64,000 nt of DNA, from NCBI GenBank assembly GCA_021791495.1, contig JAJYWN010000014.1:1-64000 (forward strand). The letters run 5' to 3'. This document shows positions 40,880 through 51,410 of the stretch, in pieces. The translations under genes and the position numbers were made by a program. The DNA is from Bacillota bacterium (lineage in GTDB: Bacteria; Bacillota; Sulfobacillia; JAJYWN01). Below the pieces are notes generated by a model, which made no database searches, was not told the DNA's origin, and saw nothing but the letters and a program-made list of their open reading frames with translations. Position 1 is the stretch's first letter. Every line of letters starts with the position of its first letter.

Positions 40880-43012
40880 GTGCCCGGCGGACCATGGGGT
40901 TTCATCGTGGAGCAAGCCTGTCAAGAGGATGTGGGCCAGTGGCTGGCGCGCGTCAACCCGGCCGACATGACCCAGTTGGGGCTGGATGAGACGGGAAGTC
41001 AGATCGTCATGCTGACCGGCGGGCGTTCGACCCCGATCAAGGTGTGCGCCGGGGATTCATGCCCCGCCGGCCACATCGCCTTGGATGGTCTGACCAGGGC
41101 CAACGCCCGAGTTCTTTTGGGCGAAGTCGTTTCGGTGTCCCCCTGCCCCAGCCCCTGCCGCCCCGCCGTTTCCGTGCTTCTGGGTTCGAGGGGCGGTCCG
41201 CTTTCCCCGACCACCGCGGCGGTGGAGGGCTTCGTCCTCAGTGCGGATGACATCGTGCCGGTCCGTCCGGGCGGAGCGCGGGTCGTGGAGTGCCGGGTCT
41301 TGGGCACGTCTCCGGAGGGGCCGGTCCTGGTCACCGGTGAGACAAGAGTGGAGATCACGGAAGACCAGGGCGCTAACGCGGGCGGTCGATGGGCCTACGA
41401 AGACATCGGTGGCCTGGGAGAGCAGGTGGGCCGGGTTCGGGAAATGGTGGAGCTGCCGCTCCGTTACCCTTGGGTATATGAGCGACTCGGTATCCGGCCG
41501 CCGAAGGGTATCCTCCTGTGCGGGCCGCCCGGGTCGGGAAAGACGCTGATCGCGCGCGTGCTGTCCTACGAGGTCCGGGCCCACTTCGTCCACGTCGACG
41601 GCCCGGAAGTCATGCACAAGTACTATGGGGAGAGCGAGGCTCGTCTCCGCGAAGTTTTCGAGGAGGCGGCCAAACGAGCGCCCAGCATCGTCTTCCTGGA
41701 TGAGTTGGACGCCCTGGCGCCCAAGCGGTCGGCGGTGGCGGGAGAAGTTGAGAAACGAGTGGTCGGGCAGCTCCTGGCCTTGATGGACGGTCTGGCGTCC
41801 CATCCACGGGTGATCGTCATCGGAGCGACCAACATGCCCGAGGTGCTGGACCCGGCGCTGCGACGGCCGGGGCGCTTCGACGCCGAGATTCACCTGGGTA
41901 CTCCTGATGCGGGTGGGCGCCTGGAGATTCTGAAGATCCACAGCCGGGCAATGGCTTTGTCGCCCGACGTCAGCCTGCCGGCGCTGGCACAGACCACCAG
42001 CGGGTTCGTGGGGGCAGACCTGGAGGCGCTGTGCCGGGAGGCGGCGTTAGCGGCACTGCGCCGGGCCATCGGCGCCGCGCGGGCCGAGGGGCGCGGGTTC
42101 GACCCCCGGGAGGAGTTCGCCGCCTCCATCGTCATCGGGCCAGCGGACTTCGCTGAGGCCTTGCGGCGGGCGTCCCCCGCCGCGTCGCGGACCACCACGG
42201 TGGAGAAGGTCGAGGCACGTCTGGACAGTGTGGTGGGGTTTGAGGTCACGCGGGAACTGCTCCTGGCGGCGGTCCGAAGCGGCACGGGTGGCGGAACCGG
42301 CGGTGGCCGGGCCGGCCGCGGCGACAGTCTGGGCACGGGCGCCGAGGGAGTCCGCACAAGCGTCGGCACACGTCGGAACATCCTGCTATATGGGCCTCCC
42401 GGTGCGGGCAAGACCTTCCTCGTGCGCCATGCCGCCGGTGAGGTGGGGGTCAACCTTATCGAGGTCGCCCCCGCCGGCCTGTTCTCGCGGTGGGTGGGCG
42501 AGTCCGAGCGCGCGCTGTCCGACCTCTTCCGGACGGCCCGCCAGAGCACCCCCTGTTTCCTGTTCCTCGACCACCTGGAGGTGCTGGCGCCGGCCGGTGA
42601 GACCGGCCAGGATACCCATCTGACCAGGCGGCTGGTGAGTCAGTTGACGCACGAGATGGAGGGAGCGTCGCGCATTGACGGGCTTCACGTCTTGGCGGCC
42701 ACGAGCCGTCCGGACTTGGTGGATAAAGGAGTGTGGTCACGCTTCGAGGTCAGGTTGCAGGTACCCCTGCCTACCCTTGGCGAGCGGCGGCTCCTCCTGG
42801 AGCACTTCATACGGGACATGTCTTTGGAGGTGAGAGCGGACCTAGACTCGATGGCTGAGAGGACGGCCGGGATGACGCCCGGTGGAATCCGGGCGCTGTG
42901 CGGCAGCGCTCATCTTTTCGCCCAAGCGGTCCAGTCAGGTTCGGCGACCGGTCCCCCGACCATTGAAAAGGCCCATTTCGAGCAAGCACTGGCAGCAAGC
43001 GGCCCCAGCTAG
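40880..43012 (+). CDS. Cdc48/VCP-like double AAA+ ATPase with degenerate second ring
   Basis: The 710-aa protein has a Cdc48 N-domain (about 1-150, including the double-psi-barrel-type VNPADMTQLGL start), AAA domain D1 with GPPGSGKT (about residue 215), IVFLDELDAL, ATNMPEVLD and Arg finger RRPGRFD, then D2 with GPPGAGKT (about 505). D2 Walker B reads LFLDHLEVL: the catalytic Glu is His565, and sensor 1 is ATSRP in place of ATNRP. D1 should hydrolyse ATP while D2 probably only binds it. A Gly-rich linker (42285-42345) separates the rings. Start is GTG 40880 with GGAGG upstream. It lies 27 bases ahead of the 2-oxoacid oxidoreductase genes. Confidence 0.88.
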   Translation: MPGGPWGFIVEQACQEDVGQWLARVNPADMTQLGLDETGSQIVMLTGGRSTPIKVCAGDSCPAGHIALDGLTRANARVLLGEVVSVSPCPSPCRPAVSVLLGSRGGPLSPTTAAVEGFVLSADDIVPVRPGGARVVECRVLGTSPEGPVLVTGETRVEITEDQGANAGGRWAYEDIGGLGEQVGRVREMVELPLRYPWVYERLGIRPPKGILLCGPPGSGKTLIARVLSYEVRAHFVHVDGPEVMHKYYGESEARLREVFEEAAKRAPSIVFLDELDALAPKRSAVAGEVEKRVVGQLLALMDGLASHPRVIVIGATNMPEVLDPALRRPGRFDAEIHLGTPDAGGRLEILKIHSRAMALSPDVSLPALAQTTSGFVGADLEALCREAALAALRRAIGAARAEGRGFDPREEFAASIVIGPADFAEALRRASPAASRTTTVEKVEARLDSVVGFEVTRELLLAAVRSGTGGGTGGGRAGRGDSLGTGAEGVRTSVGTRRNILLYGPPGAGKTFLVRHAAGEVGVNLIEVAPAGLFSRWVGESERALSDLFRTARQSTPCFLFLDHLEVLAPAGETGQDTHLTRRLVSQLTHEMEGASRIDGLHVLAATSRPDLVDKGVWSRFEVRLQVPLPTLGERRLLLEHFIRDMSLEVRADLDSMAERTAGMTPGGIRALCGSAHLFAQAVQSGSATGPPTIEKAHFEQALAASGPS

Positions 43013-43039
43013 TCATTTCATGAAGGAGGCGAAACCGTC

Positions 43040-44128
43040 TTGGCGCTTCAACCGAACCTCATCGAAGTCACCGTCTGGTACCGGGGGGTGGTGGAAGGCC
43101 GTCTGGCCAGGCAGGTGACCAACTCCCTGGCCGACGCGGCGCAGACCGAAGGCTCTTACGTGCAGGCCTTCGATAACTACACCGACCTGCCGGACCGCGT
43201 GTACGTCCCCTGCCGGTCGTACGCGCGCATCTGCCCCGAGCCCATCGCCGAGCCCTACACCTATGTAAACAGTAACCCGTCGTTGGTGGTGTGTACCGAC
43301 GCCGCGCTGGTCAAGGGGTGCAACGTGCTCAAGGGGATCGACCCCGGCGGCACGCTCATCGTCAACACGCGGCGAGACCCGGAGTTTGTCCTTGGCCTAG
43401 TGAAAGACCTGCCTCAGAAGGCGCGTCTGAAGAAGGTGGCCACCTTGGACGCGGGGACCGCCCATCAGCCCAATACGCCGCAGGGCGGCATCGAGGGCTC
43501 CACGGAAAAGGCCGGCACCATGCGGACGGCGGCGGCGCTCCTCGGCGCTATCGCAAAGGTGACGGGCATGGTCAGCCTTGAGACCCTCACGAAGAAGGCG
43601 CCGGCGGCGGCGGAGATGATGGCTCACGGCTACGCCTTCGTCCGCGAACTGGCCAACCCCGACTACGACCCGAACGACACCGCCTCGGAGGCGGCCGAGT
43701 TCGGGCGGCGCGGGAAAGTCGACCTCATCGTCCCTGCTCCGCTGCCGAATGGAAGCCAGGAGGGGCACATCACCGGCAACTACCGGCTCCAGCGCCCGGT
43801 GGTGGATCAGAAGATCTGCACGGCCTGCAAGATCTGCTGGGTTAGCTGCCCCGATGCCTGCATCACGATGGTGAAGGACGACGAAGCGGCGGCGGCGGCC
43901 GCGGCCGCGGGAGAGGCCGACGGAGGCTTGGATGGCGGGGCCGACGGGGCTGTGCCGGCGGCGGCGGATGGCGGCGGCAGCGCCGCGACGGGCGAGAAAG
44001 TCAAGGTCAACCTGAAATACTGCAAGGGCTGCGGCATCTGCTGGAACGTCTGCCCCTTGAAGTGCATCAAGCCCGTGGACGAACTGGACTTCGCCGGCGG
44101 CGTCGTCCGCATCACGTACAGCATCTAG
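43040..44128 (+). CDS. porG: 2-oxoacid:ferredoxin oxidoreductase, fused gamma and delta (ferredoxin) subunits
   Basis: Residues 1-190 are the PorG/KorC gamma domain (VTVWYRGVVEGRLARQVTNS, YVNSNPSLVVCTDAALVKG). The C-terminal part is the two-cluster delta ferredoxin with CTACKICWVSCPDACI and CKGCGICWNVCPLKCI. Between the two Cys groups lies a long Ala/Gly-rich insertion (43883-43998, about 38 residues), very unusual inside a 2[4Fe-4S] domain. Start is TTG 43040 after AAGGAGG. It is first of three coupled genes encoding the CoA-dependent decarboxylation of a 2-oxoacid with ferredoxin as acceptor. Confidence 0.9.
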   Translation: MALQPNLIEVTVWYRGVVEGRLARQVTNSLADAAQTEGSYVQAFDNYTDLPDRVYVPCRSYARICPEPIAEPYTYVNSNPSLVVCTDAALVKGCNVLKGIDPGGTLIVNTRRDPEFVLGLVKDLPQKARLKKVATLDAGTAHQPNTPQGGIEGSTEKAGTMRTAAALLGAIAKVTGMVSLETLTKKAPAAAEMMAHGYAFVRELANPDYDPNDTASEAAEFGRRGKVDLIVPAPLPNGSQEGHITGNYRLQRPVVDQKICTACKICWVSCPDACITMVKDDEAAAAAAAAGEADGGLDGGADGAVPAAADGGGSAATGEKVKVNLKYCKGCGICWNVCPLKCIKPVDELDFAGGVVRITYSI

Positions 44129-44147
44129 GTCTGGGAGGTGAGAGAAC

Positions 44148-46456
<2,309 letters not shown>

Positions 46457-46533
46457 ACTGGCTGCCCCGCAGTCTAGCCTGCCTGCCCGGCGGACAGTAG
46501 TTTCGGCGGCGGTCCGGCGCCGCGCGGGGAGAA

Positions 46534-46564
46534 GAGCGGGGGCATCCCAACGATGCCCCCGCTC
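46534..46564 (+). terminator. Hairpin after the 2-oxoacid oxidoreductase operon
   Basis: A perfect 13-bp stem (46534-46546 with 46552-46564) with a 5-nt loop and no T-run; it runs straight into a CGCCTGTCC tandem repeat. It probably ends or stabilises the transcript of the upstream operon. Confidence 0.6.
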
Positions 46565-46608
46565 GCCTGTCCCGCCTGTCCCGCCCGTCTCGCCCGTCTC
46601 GCCCGTCT
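46564..46608. repeat. Five tandem copies of a 9-bp unit
   Basis: Two copies of CGCCTGTCC are followed by three of CGCCCGTCT. It is a short variable-number repeat candidate. Confidence 0.8.
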
Positions 46609-46634
46609 CGCTTCCGTCGCGCCTCGGGGCCGTT

Positions 46635-46913
46635 TGGTCGGTTTCGCGGAATGCATTTTGTCGAATGTTACGTCTTTCCGACTGTCCCGCCCTTTTCAGC
46701 CTCACCGGACCCCATCTCGGCCGGGTTTGGAACAGCATTGGGCCAAAATCGTGGTCCTGCTGGGACCCGAGAAGACTGTAGTTTACCATAACTGTCCACT
46801 TATGTCTTTTGGAATCGCCCCGGGCCGGACTCGGAACCCGAAACGACATCGCCGAAAGCCGACGGTCGGAAAGACGGAACGTTCGACAAATGTGCATTCC
46901 TCGGATCCGACCA
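46635..46913. mobile_element. MITE-like element with long terminal inverted repeats
   Basis: The ends 46635-46682 and 46865-46913 are inverted copies; in the inner 36 bases 32 positions match (one gap, three substitutions), and the outer 12-13 bases match less well. About 182 bases lie between them, with no ORF of note. Long imperfect inverted ends, small size and an intergenic site are what a miniature inverted-repeat transposable element shows. I see no transposase and no certain target duplication. It could alternatively encode a long structured RNA. Confidence 0.6.
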
Positions 46914-47004
46914 TCGCCAGGTGGAAAAGACGGGAGACATCGCCACATTGCCGCGATGCCCCTGCCAGCACCTCCACCAGGCAGCAAGGACAGGCCCCTT
47001 CCTC

Positions 47005-47568
47005 TCAGACGGGGTACCCCGAGGAGGAGGCGGCGATCTTCTTCCCCAGCTCAAAGGCCTCAGCCATAGCGGCCGTGTTGGTGGCCGCCTGCCGACGCGG
47101 GCGGCCCACGGCCCATTGCGTTCCGACGAGGGGCATGTCCCTGTACGCAGCGATTTCACGAAACATGCCGAAGACATGGTCGGCGGTGTGCGGAGAGGCG
47201 TCGCCGTGCGGGGCGATTACGGCCAAGGGCTTGCCGGCCAGGGCTTCCCTCCGTTCGACCAGGGCGTACCAGCGGTCGATGAAGAGTTTGGTCTGGGCCG
47301 ACACTCCCCACCAGTACACCGGCGTCCCGATGATGAAGGCATCGGCCCACCAGATCTTCTCGTAGAGGGGCCGCATGTCGTCGTCCTTCTTGCATCTGGC
47401 CGTCCGGAGGCAGGCGTCGCAGGCATCACACGGCTCGATCCTGTAGTCTGCGAGATAGACCTTTTCGACCGTCGCCCCGCCGGCCACCGCCCCCAGCGCA
47501 GCCTGCTCCGTCAGAACGTCGGTGTTACCGCCCTTGCGCGGGGAGCCGTTGAGGATGAATACGTTCAT
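47005..47568 (-). CDS. NADPH-dependent FMN reductase/flavodoxin-fold oxidoreductase
   Basis: The 187-aa protein has the FMN phosphate loop LNGSPRKGGNTDVL, a Cys-containing CDACDACLRTARCKK segment, DDMRPLYEKIWWADAFIIGTPVYWWG and the APHGDASPHTADHVF region, marks of the iron-sulfur flavoprotein-like NAD(P)H:FMN reductase family. The three Cys around residue 50 resemble the compact cluster-binding motif of archaeal and clostridial iron-sulfur flavoproteins. The start overlaps the M20 stop as ATGA, so it is translationally coupled to the peptidase operon. Confidence 0.86.
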   Translation of the reverse strand: MNVFILNGSPRKGGNTDVLTEQAALGAVAGGATVEKVYLADYRIEPCDACDACLRTARCKKDDDMRPLYEKIWWADAFIIGTPVYWWGVSAQTKLFIDRWYALVERREALAGKPLAVIAPHGDASPHTADHVFGMFREIAAYRDMPLVGTQWAVGRPRRQAATNTAAMAEAFELGKKIAASSSGYPV

Positions 47569-48941
47569 ACGCGGTCCAGGAACTCCATGGCCATCTTGAT
47601 GCCCTGACGGTAGTCATCCAGACGGATGTTTTCATTAGGGCCGTGGTTACCGGAAGCCCAGTACCCCACGCCGAAGGCCACCATCGGAAGATCAAGGTAC
47701 TTCGTGAAAGGGTACATGGGGCCGGAACCGCCCTGCGTCGGAGCCACCGAGGCCGGCAGGCCATAGACCGCGAGGGCAGCCTCCTGCGCCGCCTTGACCA
47801 CCGGGTGGTCGGCCGAGGTCTTCACCGGGTGGTCCATGGTGACCGGGCGCACCGCAATGTCGTCAAAACCCTTGGCACGCAGGTGTGCCTGCAGTTTCTG
47901 GAGGATGTCGGCCGGGTCCTGGTCGGGGACAAGACGGAAATCCATCTTCACCAGGGCTTTCGAGGGAAGGACGGTTTTCTGGCCCTCGCCGATGTAGCCG
48001 CTGCGGAAGCCGCAGACATTGGCCGTGGGACTGAAGAGCGCCCGCTTGCGGAGCTCCAGACCGCGCAGCTCAAGGAGGGGCGAATGGATGCCGATGTTAC
48101 CGCCGCGCCACTGGCGCTCACGCTGGGAAGAAGCGGCCTCCCGCGCGGCCTCCTCCGCCCGGAGCAGCTCCATCTCCCGCTCCGTCGGCGGCCGCACCGC
48201 GTCGTAGAAACCGGGGATGAGAATCTCCTCAGCCTCATTCTTAATCGTGGAAAGTGCCCAGATCAGACGCCACGCCGGGTTCGGGACGTTCGCCGCCGCC
48301 GCCGAGTGCATGTCCCGCTCGGCACCGCGCGCCTCCAGCTCGACATAGAGGATGCCCTTGACGCCCAGGTACATGCCGGGCCGCCCATCGGCGCCGATGT
48401 ACCCCGACTCCCACACGCCACAGTCGGCGCGGAGCAGGTCGGCGTGGTCGCGGATGAACCCCTCAAGGTGCGGGCTGCCGATCTCCTCCTCACCTTCGAT
48501 GAGGAACTTCACCGTCACCGGCAGCCGCCCGCCGCGCAGGCGTAGGAGCGTACCGACGGCCTGGATGCGGGCGCAGGCGTTGCCCTTGTTATCAGAGACG
48601 CCGCGGGCGTACATCTTGCCGTCGCGTACCTCGCCGGCGAAGGGGTCCGACACCCACTCATTCAAGGGGTCGGGCGGCTGCACGTCATAGTGGTCGTAGA
48701 AGAGGACGGTGCGGTCGGAGTCACCCTTGATCTCGCCGTAGACGACGGGATAGCCGCCATCAGTGGCGATAGACCGGGCGTGAATGCCGTAGCGTTCGAG
48801 CAGCCCCGTGAAATACTCCGCCGCCTCGACCATTCCGACGTTCTGAGCGGCGATGCTGGGCTGGCGGACGGCGGCCCGCAGCTCCGACACGAACTCATCG
48901 AAATGCTCGTCTACGTACTGGAATTCCGGCTTTTGTCCCAA
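47565..48941 (-). CDS. M20-family dipeptidase/deacylase
   Basis: The 458-aa protein has the zinc-site segments FYDHYDVQPPDPLNEW (His and Asp ligands), EGEEEIGSPHLEGF (catalytic Glu and ligand Glu) and a C-terminal GGSGPMYPF with NHGPNENIRLDD (last His ligand), plus an inserted lid domain. This is the CNDP/dipeptidase branch of M20. TTG start 48941 follows GGGAGG. It lies 35 bases after the D-aminoacylase gene, so the pair would deacylate or hydrolyse peptide-like amides in sequence. Confidence 0.9.
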   Translation of the reverse strand: MGQKPEFQYVDEHFDEFVSELRAAVRQPSIAAQNVGMVEAAEYFTGLLERYGIHARSIATDGGYPVVYGEIKGDSDRTVLFYDHYDVQPPDPLNEWVSDPFAGEVRDGKMYARGVSDNKGNACARIQAVGTLLRLRGGRLPVTVKFLIEGEEEIGSPHLEGFIRDHADLLRADCGVWESGYIGADGRPGMYLGVKGILYVELEARGAERDMHSAAAANVPNPAWRLIWALSTIKNEAEEILIPGFYDAVRPPTEREMELLRAEEAAREAASSQRERQWRGGNIGIHSPLLELRGLELRKRALFSPTANVCGFRSGYIGEGQKTVLPSKALVKMDFRLVPDQDPADILQKLQAHLRAKGFDDIAVRPVTMDHPVKTSADHPVVKAAQEAALAVYGLPASVAPTQGGSGPMYPFTKYLDLPMVAFGVGYWASGNHGPNENIRLDDYRQGIKMAMEFLDRV

Positions 48942-48976
48942 GACCTGTGCCTCCCGTCGTTATTCGTAACCGGCGC

Positions 48977-50593
48977 CTACCGGCCGCATCGCAGAACCTC
49001 GCCGGCCATAGTCCCAAGGTGCTCGCCGTTCCTGATGGTGTGTTGCCCGTTCACGAAGACGTGGACGATGCCCGTGGCGTACTGTTTCGGGTCCGTGTAA
49101 GTCGCCCGGTCGCCCACCGTCGCCGGGTCGAACACCACCACATCGGCCTTCATCCCGGAGCGCAGCAGACCGCGGTCGAAAAGGCCCAGCTTGCGGGCGG
49201 GCATCGAAGTCATCTTCCGAACCGCCTGCGCCAGGGTCACGTTCCCCACGTCGCGGACGTAATGGCCCAGAACCCGTACGAAGCTGCCGAAGGTCCTTGG
49301 GTGCGGCACCCCCCGCCCCAACGGCCCGTCGACGGCGATGCAGCTGGAGTCGGACCCGACCATGACGGCTTCGTGGGCCATGATGCGCTCCAGGTCCTCG
49401 TCGCCGATGGTGAAGAAGACGATGCTGACCCGCCCCGGATTCGATTCGAGGAGGTCGAAGGCGGCGTCGAAGGGGTCTTTCCCCTGCGTCTTGGCGATTT
49501 CCGACACCATCTTCCCCTCGTATTCCTCCTGCACCGCGCGGGTGATCATGGTGTTTTCCCAGCCCACCCCGCGCCACATGCTGGTCCCGTTCTCAATGTC
49601 GTGCCGCATCCGCGCCCGCTCCGCCGGGTCGCGCAGCCGAGCACGCAGGGCCGCCGCCCCACCCACGTGGGCCCATCCAGGCAGGTAGGCGCCCAGTCCC
49701 GTGGCCGACGCCGCAAACGGATACTGGTCGGCGGTGACCTCGATCCCCTCGGCGCGCGCGGCGTCGAGCATCGCCAGGATATCGACGCTCTTCCCCCACA
49801 TGTGGCGGCCCATGGCCTTCAGGTGGGCGATTTCGACCGGCAGGTGGGCCTGGCGGCCAATGTCGATGGCCTCGGCCACCGAGTCAAGGACGGTGTTGTT
49901 CTCGGTGCGGATGTGGGTGGAGTAGATGCCGCCGTACTCGGCCGCCACGCGCGCCAGCTCGACGACCTCATCGGTGGCGGCGTAGCTGCCGGGGACGTAC
50001 ACCAGACCGCTGCTGAGACCCACGGCCCCATCCTCCATTGCGCCGCGAACCAGGTCTTTCATCCGCAGCAGCTCGGCGGCTGTCGGCGGCCGGTCGGCGT
50101 AACCCATGACGGCGCCGCGCACGCTGCCGTGCCCGACCAGGGCGGCCACGTTCAGGCTGATGCCCTGCTGCTCCAGGCGGTCCAGGTACTGCCCGAGGGT
50201 GCGCCACCCGTAGTCAATGTCGGGGAAGTCCTGGCCGCGCTCGGTGCGCATGGCGGCGGCCGACGCGTCGGTCAAAGGAGCGAGCGACGTGCCGCAGTTG
50301 CCGATGACGTTGGTCGTCACCCCTTGGCGGATGTGGGCGTGGCCCTCGCCGCTGACCATGAGCGGCAGGTCGGAGTGCGTGTGAATGTCGATGAAGCCGG
50401 GCGCGGCCACAAGGCCACCGGCGTCGATGGTGACCTTGGCCGCCGGCGCGGCGGTGGCTCCGTTGCCACCTTTAGCTCCGCTTAGGTCACCGATGGCCTC
50501 GATCTTGTCCCTCTTGACGCCAATGTCCCCATAGAACCAGGGGTTGCCGGTACCGTCAAGGATGCGGGCGTTCACGATCAGAACGTCGAACAT
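48977..50593 (-). CDS. N-acyl-D-amino-acid deacylase (D-aminoacylase)
   Basis: From ATG 50593 (AAGGGG upstream) the protein is 538 aa. It carries the amidohydrolase/urease-fold landmarks of D-aminoacylases: FIDIHTHSDLPL, NVIGNCGTSLAPL (metal-bridging Cys), EIAHLKAMG (carboxylated Lys region), YSTHIRTENN and MVGSDSSCI. It releases D-amino acids from N-acyl forms. A Gly/Ala-rich insertion follows residue 35. A longer frame to 50767 lacks a ribosome site. It heads a three-gene reverse operon. Confidence 0.9.
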   Translation of the reverse strand: MFDVLIVNARILDGTGNPWFYGDIGVKRDKIEAIGDLSGAKGGNGATAAPAAKVTIDAGGLVAAPGFIDIHTHSDLPLMVSGEGHAHIRQGVTTNVIGNCGTSLAPLTDASAAAMRTERGQDFPDIDYGWRTLGQYLDRLEQQGISLNVAALVGHGSVRGAVMGYADRPPTAAELLRMKDLVRGAMEDGAVGLSSGLVYVPGSYAATDEVVELARVAAEYGGIYSTHIRTENNTVLDSVAEAIDIGRQAHLPVEIAHLKAMGRHMWGKSVDILAMLDAARAEGIEVTADQYPFAASATGLGAYLPGWAHVGGAAALRARLRDPAERARMRHDIENGTSMWRGVGWENTMITRAVQEEYEGKMVSEIAKTQGKDPFDAAFDLLESNPGRVSIVFFTIGDEDLERIMAHEAVMVGSDSSCIAVDGPLGRGVPHPRTFGSFVRVLGHYVRDVGNVTLAQAVRKMTSMPARKLGLFDRGLLRSGMKADVVVFDPATVGDRATYTDPKQYATGIVHVFVNGQHTIRNGEHLGTMAGEVLRCGR

Positions 50594-50848
50594 GCTGATT
50601 CCCCTTTCCGCCGGGGCCGCCTCAGGGGTCGCCTCAGGTGCCGCCTCTTTTGAACTGACTACGGCGCTGCCGGGGCGAGTCCCTGCACGAGAGGTGGAAC
50701 CCACGTACTGCAGATAGCGAACATATGATCGCGTTTTCCGCTGCCACCGGCAGGAGATGGATGCCAATCGTTGAACACAGGAGCAGTTCCCTTTCCACCA
50801 GTTTCACGCGGGAGGGATCGCTCTGGTAGATAGCCGCTTCTTCGATGA

Positions 50849-51382
50849 AACCGGGCACGGGCCCTTCGCCACAGGCTTGACACTCTGACGGGGCAAGATA
50901 GAGAGCTCGCAATCCTTGATGAGCTTTCACAGGCCCTGAAGGAGCTAGGAGGACACCACGTACTGCCCTTTCGCTTTAGAAGTGCGGCCGGACTGCGAAC
51001 CAGCCACTACCTGGTTTTCGTAACCAAGCACTTCCGGGGGCTCGAGATAATGCGGGAGATCATGGCCGTGGAGAGTTCCAGGCTCGACCAAGGTGTTGCG
51101 TCCTTCGAATACTGCCCGGCTGATGAACGGTATCCGTTTCTCTTCGAGATATCCAGACCCTTGAGCGACCTGGGAAAGATGCTTGTGGCAGCCTTCGCCG
51201 GCAGGACCCTTACCATGCAGGAGATATATGAGACTCATAGCATCGGGAAGCGCTTCATCAAAAGGAACTACAAAGACATTCTTCTGCAGCTTGAGGCAGA
51301 GGGGCTGGTGTCAATAGACCCTCCGGCATCGAAAAGGCGGCTTGTGCAAGGGGCACTAACCATGGGGACGCCACAAAGGTGA
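50849..51382 (+). pseudogene. N-terminally truncated three-Cys-motif partner protein (TcmP) remnant
   Basis: The frame is open from 50849 (after a TGA at 50846) and encodes about 177 residues whose middle reads HYLVFVTKHFRGLEIMREIM, a hallmark of TcmP, followed by a wHTH-like C terminus (SIGKRFIKRNYKDILLQLEAEG). Family members are usually 300-400 aa, so the N-terminal half is missing, and there is no good in-frame start before ATG 51050, which lies inside the conserved core. It sits 28 bases ahead of a DUF5131 gene, its usual partner. I take it as a truncated gene; a short functional C-terminal product cannot be excluded. Confidence 0.72.
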
Positions 51383-51410
51383 CCTTTCCCTCCCTCAGAA
51401 AGGACGACAA

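Larger units (their letters stand above)
46457..47004. other. Gene-free stretch of about 550 bases holding a hairpin, a tandem repeat and a MITE-like element
   Basis: No gene is supported here. In order it contains a perfect hairpin (46534-46564), a 9-bp tandem repeat (46564-46608) and a long inverted-repeat element (46635-46913). Base composition falls inside the element relative to the flanking genes. Confidence 0.7.
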
